Assembly: GCA_007125415.1 (NCBI GenBank)
Contig: SLDH01000054.1
Span: forward strand, 1 to 9,231
Origin: Roseovarius sp.
GTDB taxonomy: Bacteria > Pseudomonadota > Alphaproteobacteria > Rhodobacterales > Rhodobacteraceae
DNA length: 9,231 bases
Direction of reading: 5' to 3'
Shown here: one piece after another, positions 6,271 to 9,231 of the stretch
How the letters are laid out: each line of letters begins with the position of its first letter
Numbering within the stretch: position 1 is the stretch's first letter
Made by a program: the position numbers and the translations under genes
Notes under the pieces: model-generated
What the model was told of the DNA's origin: nothing
The model's database searches: none
Seen by the model: only the letters and a program-made list of their open reading frames with translations

Positions 6271-7827
6271 TCAGACGAACCACCAGCGTTCGGCCCAGCG
6301 CTCGCCATCGAGATCCCAGTTGGAGGCCATCTCCTCGGGCATGCCGATCTTGTCCGTGACGGCAAAGACCCAGTCATTGAAGAGCGGGATCACCGAACCG
6401 CCCTGATTGGAGACGATTTCCTGCATCTCCCAATACATGTCCCGGCGCAGGTCCGGATCGAGTTCGGCGCGTGCCTTGACCAGCAATTCGTCGAAGCGCT
6501 CATTGCTCCAGAAACTTTCGTTCCACGAGGCACCTGATCGGTAGGCTGTCGAGAACATCTGATCCTCGACCGGCCGGCCACCCCAGTAGGAGAAGACCAT
6601 GCCCTTCTGCATCCAGACGTCGGACCAGTATGCGTCATTGGGCTCGCGCACCACATTGATGTCGATCCCTCCGGCCTTCGCCGAGGCCTGGAACAGCACC
6701 GCCGCGTCAACCGCGCCGCCGAAGGCCGCATCCGAGGAATGAAGATCGATCTTCAACTCGTCCAGTCCTGCTTCCTTGAGGTGGAATCTGGCTCTGTCGG
6801 GATCGTAAACCCTTTGTTCCAACTCGGTGTTGAAAAAGGGTTGCCCGCGACCGATCGGATGGTCATTGCCCACCGACCCGTATCCGAAGAGGATCTTCTC
6901 GAGCATGTCCTCGCGATCGACCCCGTATTTGAGCGCCATACGCACATTGTTGTCGTTGAACGGCGCAATCCGCGTATCCATGGGAATGGTATAGTGGCCA
7001 TTACCCGGAATCGACTGGATGATCACATTGGGGTTGCGCCCGAGCAGGCCTACCGTTCTGAGGTCCAGCCGGTCGATCACGTCCACATCGCCGGAGACGA
7101 GCGCCGTGGTGCGGGCATTGAGATCCACCAGCGCCAGCATTTCGATGCTGTCAAACCAGCCCACATCGTCGCGCCAGTGATTCGGATTGCGCTCGAGCGT
7201 CACCGACACGCCGGGGCGGAATTCCTTGAGCACATAAGCACCGCAGCCATCGCCCGAACGCCAGTCGATGCTGTCGCCTTCCACCTTGCAGATGGGCAGG
7301 TGATAATCGGTCAGGATGAAGGGGAAGTCGGCATTGCCACCATCGAGCGTGAACACGATCGTATCGTCGCCTTCGGCAGTGATGTCGACGATCGGCTCCA
7401 CGATCGGCCCGGCGGCCGAGGTGGAATCCTCTCCCCGATGATAGTTGATCGAAGCGATGACATCCTCGACCGTTACTGCCTGGCCGGAATGGTAGGTAAC
7501 GCCCGGGCGCAGCTTGAATCGCCACTCCGCGGCATCGTCCGACGCTTCCCAGCTTTCCGCCACATTGGGCACCATCGTGCCGTCGGGCGCCACTTCCACG
7601 AGATAGCCGTGGATGGCGTGTGCCATCGCGATCACGAAGCCGTTATCCCATGTGCCGGGGTTCATCGTATCGGTCGTCTGACCGTGCCCCTTGCCCACAC
7701 GCAGATGGCCGCCGCGCTGCGGCGCGGCTTTCGCGCTGCGCATCGGCAGGGTAGTTGCCGCTGCGGCGGCAACGGTTGTTTTCAGAAATCCGCGGCGGTC
7801 AAGCAGCCCGCCCTTGATGATCGACAT
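6271..7827 (-). CDS. Tat-exported ABC transporter substrate-binding protein (peptide/nickel type, SBP_bac_5)
   Basis: This 518-residue periplasmic solute receptor belongs to the DppA/OppA-like cluster. The N-terminus carries a textbook twin-arginine signal, DRRGFLK at residues 10-16, then an alanine-rich hydrophobic stretch and an AKA site ending near residue 34. The family signature region NVAESWEASDD...EWRFKLRPGVTYHSGQAVTVEDVIASI spans about 88-127. The later segments GDVDVIDRL (246-254), VRMALKYGVDREDML (295-309) and the C-terminal YWEMQEIVSNQGGSVIPLF are also typical. The start is ATG at 7827 with GGGAG 8 bases upstream; a TTG at 7857 in the same frame is rejected. It is monocistronic, and no permease or ATPase gene is in the window. 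It diverges from betI across a palindromic operator, so choline-O-sulfate, choline or a related compound is a plausible ligand. That is inference from position; the family usually binds peptides, nickel or sugars. Confidence 0.9.
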   Translation of the reverse strand: MSIIKGGLLDRRGFLKTTVAAAAATTLPMRSAKAAPQRGGHLRVGKGHGQTTDTMNPGTWDNGFVIAMAHAIHGYLVEVAPDGTMVPNVAESWEASDDAAEWRFKLRPGVTYHSGQAVTVEDVIASINYHRGEDSTSAAGPIVEPIVDITAEGDDTIVFTLDGGNADFPFILTDYHLPICKVEGDSIDWRSGDGCGAYVLKEFRPGVSVTLERNPNHWRDDVGWFDSIEMLALVDLNARTTALVSGDVDVIDRLDLRTVGLLGRNPNVIIQSIPGNGHYTIPMDTRIAPFNDNNVRMALKYGVDREDMLEKILFGYGSVGNDHPIGRGQPFFNTELEQRVYDPDRARFHLKEAGLDELKIDLHSSDAAFGGAVDAAVLFQASAKAGGIDINVVREPNDAYWSDVWMQKGMVFSYWGGRPVEDQMFSTAYRSGASWNESFWSNERFDELLVKARAELDPDLRRDMYWEMQEIVSNQGGSVIPLFNDWVFAVTDKIGMPEEMASNWDLDGERWAERWWFV

Positions 7828-8139
7828 GTCAGTTTCTCCCTGTTCTAGCCATTTCAAGATGATCCGTTCGCCCTCGCCGGCCCGTCTCGTTGGATCAGAC
7901 CGGCTTCAATTCTGCATCAGCCGCATAAGACCGCTCTGTGACAGCATTATGAACCGCCTGCTCCCGTTGATGATGGGCCATAGCATCCAACGTTATCTTG
8001 TAGCCCTTCGTAGTTGCAAACTCTTTCTGCTGATACACCCATCCAACCGCTCAATGCAACTTTATTGATTGACGGATCAATCAATAATCATCTACAGGAT
8101 CGAGACGTGCCCTGCATTTGCGGAAAGGATCACCCGATC
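7828..8139. other. 312-base divergent regulatory region between the binding-protein gene and betI
   Basis: This gap holds the ribosome sites of both genes and the palindrome at 8062-8087. A possible minus-strand promoter for the binding protein is TTGCAA (8014-8019) and GATAAC (7992-7997) with a 16-base spacer, each matching four of six consensus bases. On the plus strand a TTGACG (8069-8074) lies inside the palindrome, but I find no good -10 at the right distance. No coding frame here looks real. Confidence 0.45.
8062..8087. promoter_or_regulatory. Palindromic operator, probable BetI-binding site
   Basis: This is a perfect inverted repeat with arms TTATTGATTGA (8062-8072) and TCAATCAATAA (8077-8087) around the 4-base spacer CGGA. 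It ends 52 bases before the betI start and lies 234 bases upstream of the divergent binding-protein start. TetR-family repressors such as BetI bind such AT-rich palindromes in their own control regions. It is the longest perfect inverted repeat I found in the window and stands out in GC-rich DNA. The assignment to BetI is by position. Confidence 0.8.
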
Positions 8140-8724
8140 ATGCCAAGGCTGGGAATGGAGCCGATCCGGCGTTCGGCGCTGGTGGAGGCGACGATCCACG
8201 AGATCGGCGCGCGCGGCACGCTCGACGTGACCGTGAGCCAGATCGCCCGGCGTGCCGGAGTGTCAAGCGCGCTTGCGCATCACTATTTCGGATCGAAGGA
8301 CGCCATCTTCGCGGCCGCCATGCGCCATATCCTGACGCTTTACGGGGCCGAGGTGCGGGGGGCCATGGCGATGGCCCGCAGCCCGCGCGAAAGGCTGGAG
8401 GCGATCATCCGCGCCAGTTTCACACCGCAGCAGTTTCGCGCTGAAACCGTCTCGGCCTGGCTGAATTTCTATGTCCAGGCCCAGACCTCGGCCGAGGCCC
8501 GCCGTCTGCTCGAAATTTACCAGCGGCGGCTGCGCTCGAACCTGTTGCACGCCTTCCGCCAGATCGCGCCACAGAATGCGCCTATGCTTGCGCGGGGTTT
8601 CGCGGCGATGATCGACGGGCTCTATCTGCGCCAGGCGCTCCGGCGCGGCCCGGTGGAGCCTCAGGCGGCGGTCGAAGTGCTGCTGCAATATCTGGAGACC
8701 TCGCTGGGAGAGAGCGGCCGATGA
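8140..8724 (+). CDS. betI: Choline-responsive TetR-family repressor
   Basis: BetI represses the glycine betaine synthesis genes and is relieved by choline. The 194-residue length fits the family (about 195). The N-terminus MPRLGMEPIRRSALVEATI closely follows the MPKLGM-type start of E. coli BetI, and the helix-turn-helix lies at residues 31-53 (TVSQIARRAGVSSALAHHYF). The C-terminal ligand and dimer domain keeps the AWLNFY (106-111) and AAMIDGLYLRQAL (155-167) blocks. The start is ATG at 8140, supported by the family N-terminus and an AAAGGA about 10 bases upstream; in-frame upstream starts (GTG at 8107, TTG at 8014) are less likely. Its stop overlaps the betC start (ATGA), so the two are translationally coupled. 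It probably autoregulates through the palindrome at 8062-8087. Confidence 0.93.
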   Translation: MPRLGMEPIRRSALVEATIHEIGARGTLDVTVSQIARRAGVSSALAHHYFGSKDAIFAAAMRHILTLYGAEVRGAMAMARSPRERLEAIIRASFTPQQFRAETVSAWLNFYVQAQTSAEARRLLEIYQRRLRSNLLHAFRQIAPQNAPMLARGFAAMIDGLYLRQALRRGPVEPQAAVEVLLQYLETSLGESGR

Positions 8725-9231
8725 GCAAGCCCAACATTCTCATCTTCATGGTGGACCAGCTTACAGGGACGCTCTTTCCCGACGGCCCGGCCGATTGGCT
8801 GCATGCCCCCAACCTGAAGGCGCTCGCCGCACGCTCCACCCGGTTTGTCAACGCCTACACGGCCTCGCCGCTCTGCGCACCGGGACGCGCCAGCTTCATG
8901 TCCGGGCTCCTGCCCTCGCGAAGCCGCGTCTATGACAACGCTGCCGAGTTCAGTGCCGACATTCCCACCTATGCCCATCACCTGCGCCGGGCAGGCTATC
9001 AGACCTGCCTTGCGGGCAAGATGCATTTCGTCGGACCTGATCAGTTGCACGGGTTCGAGGAGCGCCTGACCACCGATATCTATCCCGCCGATTTCGGCTG
9101 GACACCCGATTACCGCAAACCCGGCGAGCGGATCGACTGGTGGTATCACAATCTCGGCAGTGTCACCGGCGCGGGCGTGGCCGAGATCACCAACCAGATG
9201 GAATATGATGACGAGGTGGCCCATCACGGCG
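8721..9231 (+). CDS. betC: Choline-sulfatase, N-terminal part, 3' end outside window
   Basis: BetC hydrolyses choline-O-sulfate to choline and sulfate, feeding glycine betaine synthesis and sulfur supply. Only the first 170 residues are present; the family is about 500 long. Visible sulfatase features are the metal-binding Asp at residue 12 (MVDQ), the CAPGR motif with Cys52 (nt 8874-8876) to be converted to formylglycine, and the active-site GKMHFVG (99-105) with Lys100 and His102. The stretch GFEERLTTDIYPADFGWTPDYRKPGERIDWWYHNLGS (111-147) is characteristic of choline-sulfatases rather than general arylsulfatases. The product has no signal peptide, so it is cytoplasmic and the substrate must be imported. 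It overlaps betI by ATGA. The betA/betB genes or a transporter may follow outside the window. Confidence 0.95.
   Translation, partial: MSKPNILIFMVDQLTGTLFPDGPADWLHAPNLKALAARSTRFVNAYTASPLCAPGRASFMSGLLPSRSRVYDNAAEFSADIPTYAHHLRRAGYQTCLAGKMHFVGPDQLHGFEERLTTDIYPADFGWTPDYRKPGERIDWWYHNLGSVTGAGVAEITNQMEYDDEVAHHG

Noticed and set aside
6739..7848. 369-codon plus-strand frame
   Set aside because: It is antisense to the substrate-binding protein, which has clear family motifs, a Tat signal and a terminator; the frame is His/Arg-rich shadow sequence.
8014..8139. Upstream extension of betI to TTG 8014 or GTG 8107
   Set aside because: The family N-terminus begins at the ATG at 8140, and the extension would read through the operator palindrome.

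Overview
The window looks like ordinary chromosome of a GC-rich alphaproteobacterium, most likely a Rhodobacterales (Roseobacter-type) marine or osmoadapting species. This rests on high GC, the wording of PriA, PrmA, BetI and BetC, and a small membrane protein I associate with that order. The taxonomic call is inference from remembered families. No rRNA, tRNA, CRISPR array, insertion sequence or phage gene is visible, and I do not see a clearly novel system.

Layout. (1) 1-1062, + strand: the C-terminal part of the primosomal helicase PriA, cut by the window edge. (2) 1205-1936, - strand: an exported histidine (phosphoglycerate-mutase-type) phosphatase that converges on priA across a GC-rich branched hairpin. 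(3) 1937-2535: a 599-base divergent gap with a possible short, unproven reading frame. (4) 2536-5109, + strand: a probable transcription unit of an MFS transporter, the ribosomal protein L11 methyltransferase PrmA (4 bases after it) and a 114-residue single-span membrane protein, closed by a strong intrinsic terminator at 5134-5176. (5) 5287-6192, + strand: a ten-helix EamA/DMT-family exporter. (6) 6271-7827, - strand: a Tat-exported peptide/nickel-type ABC substrate-binding protein with its own terminator at 6214-6243. (7) 8140 to the end, + strand: betI and betC, overlapping by ATGA, with betC cut by the window end.

How the genes work together. The right third is a choline-O-sulfate locus. 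BetC hydrolyses choline-O-sulfate to choline and sulfate, and BetI is the choline-responsive repressor of glycine betaine synthesis genes. A perfect 11+4+11 palindrome at 8062-8087, between betI and the divergent binding protein, is the obvious BetI operator. It suggests that the binding protein belongs to the same regulon, although no permease or ATPase gene accompanies it here. The left two thirds are housekeeping and transport genes with no evident shared pathway.
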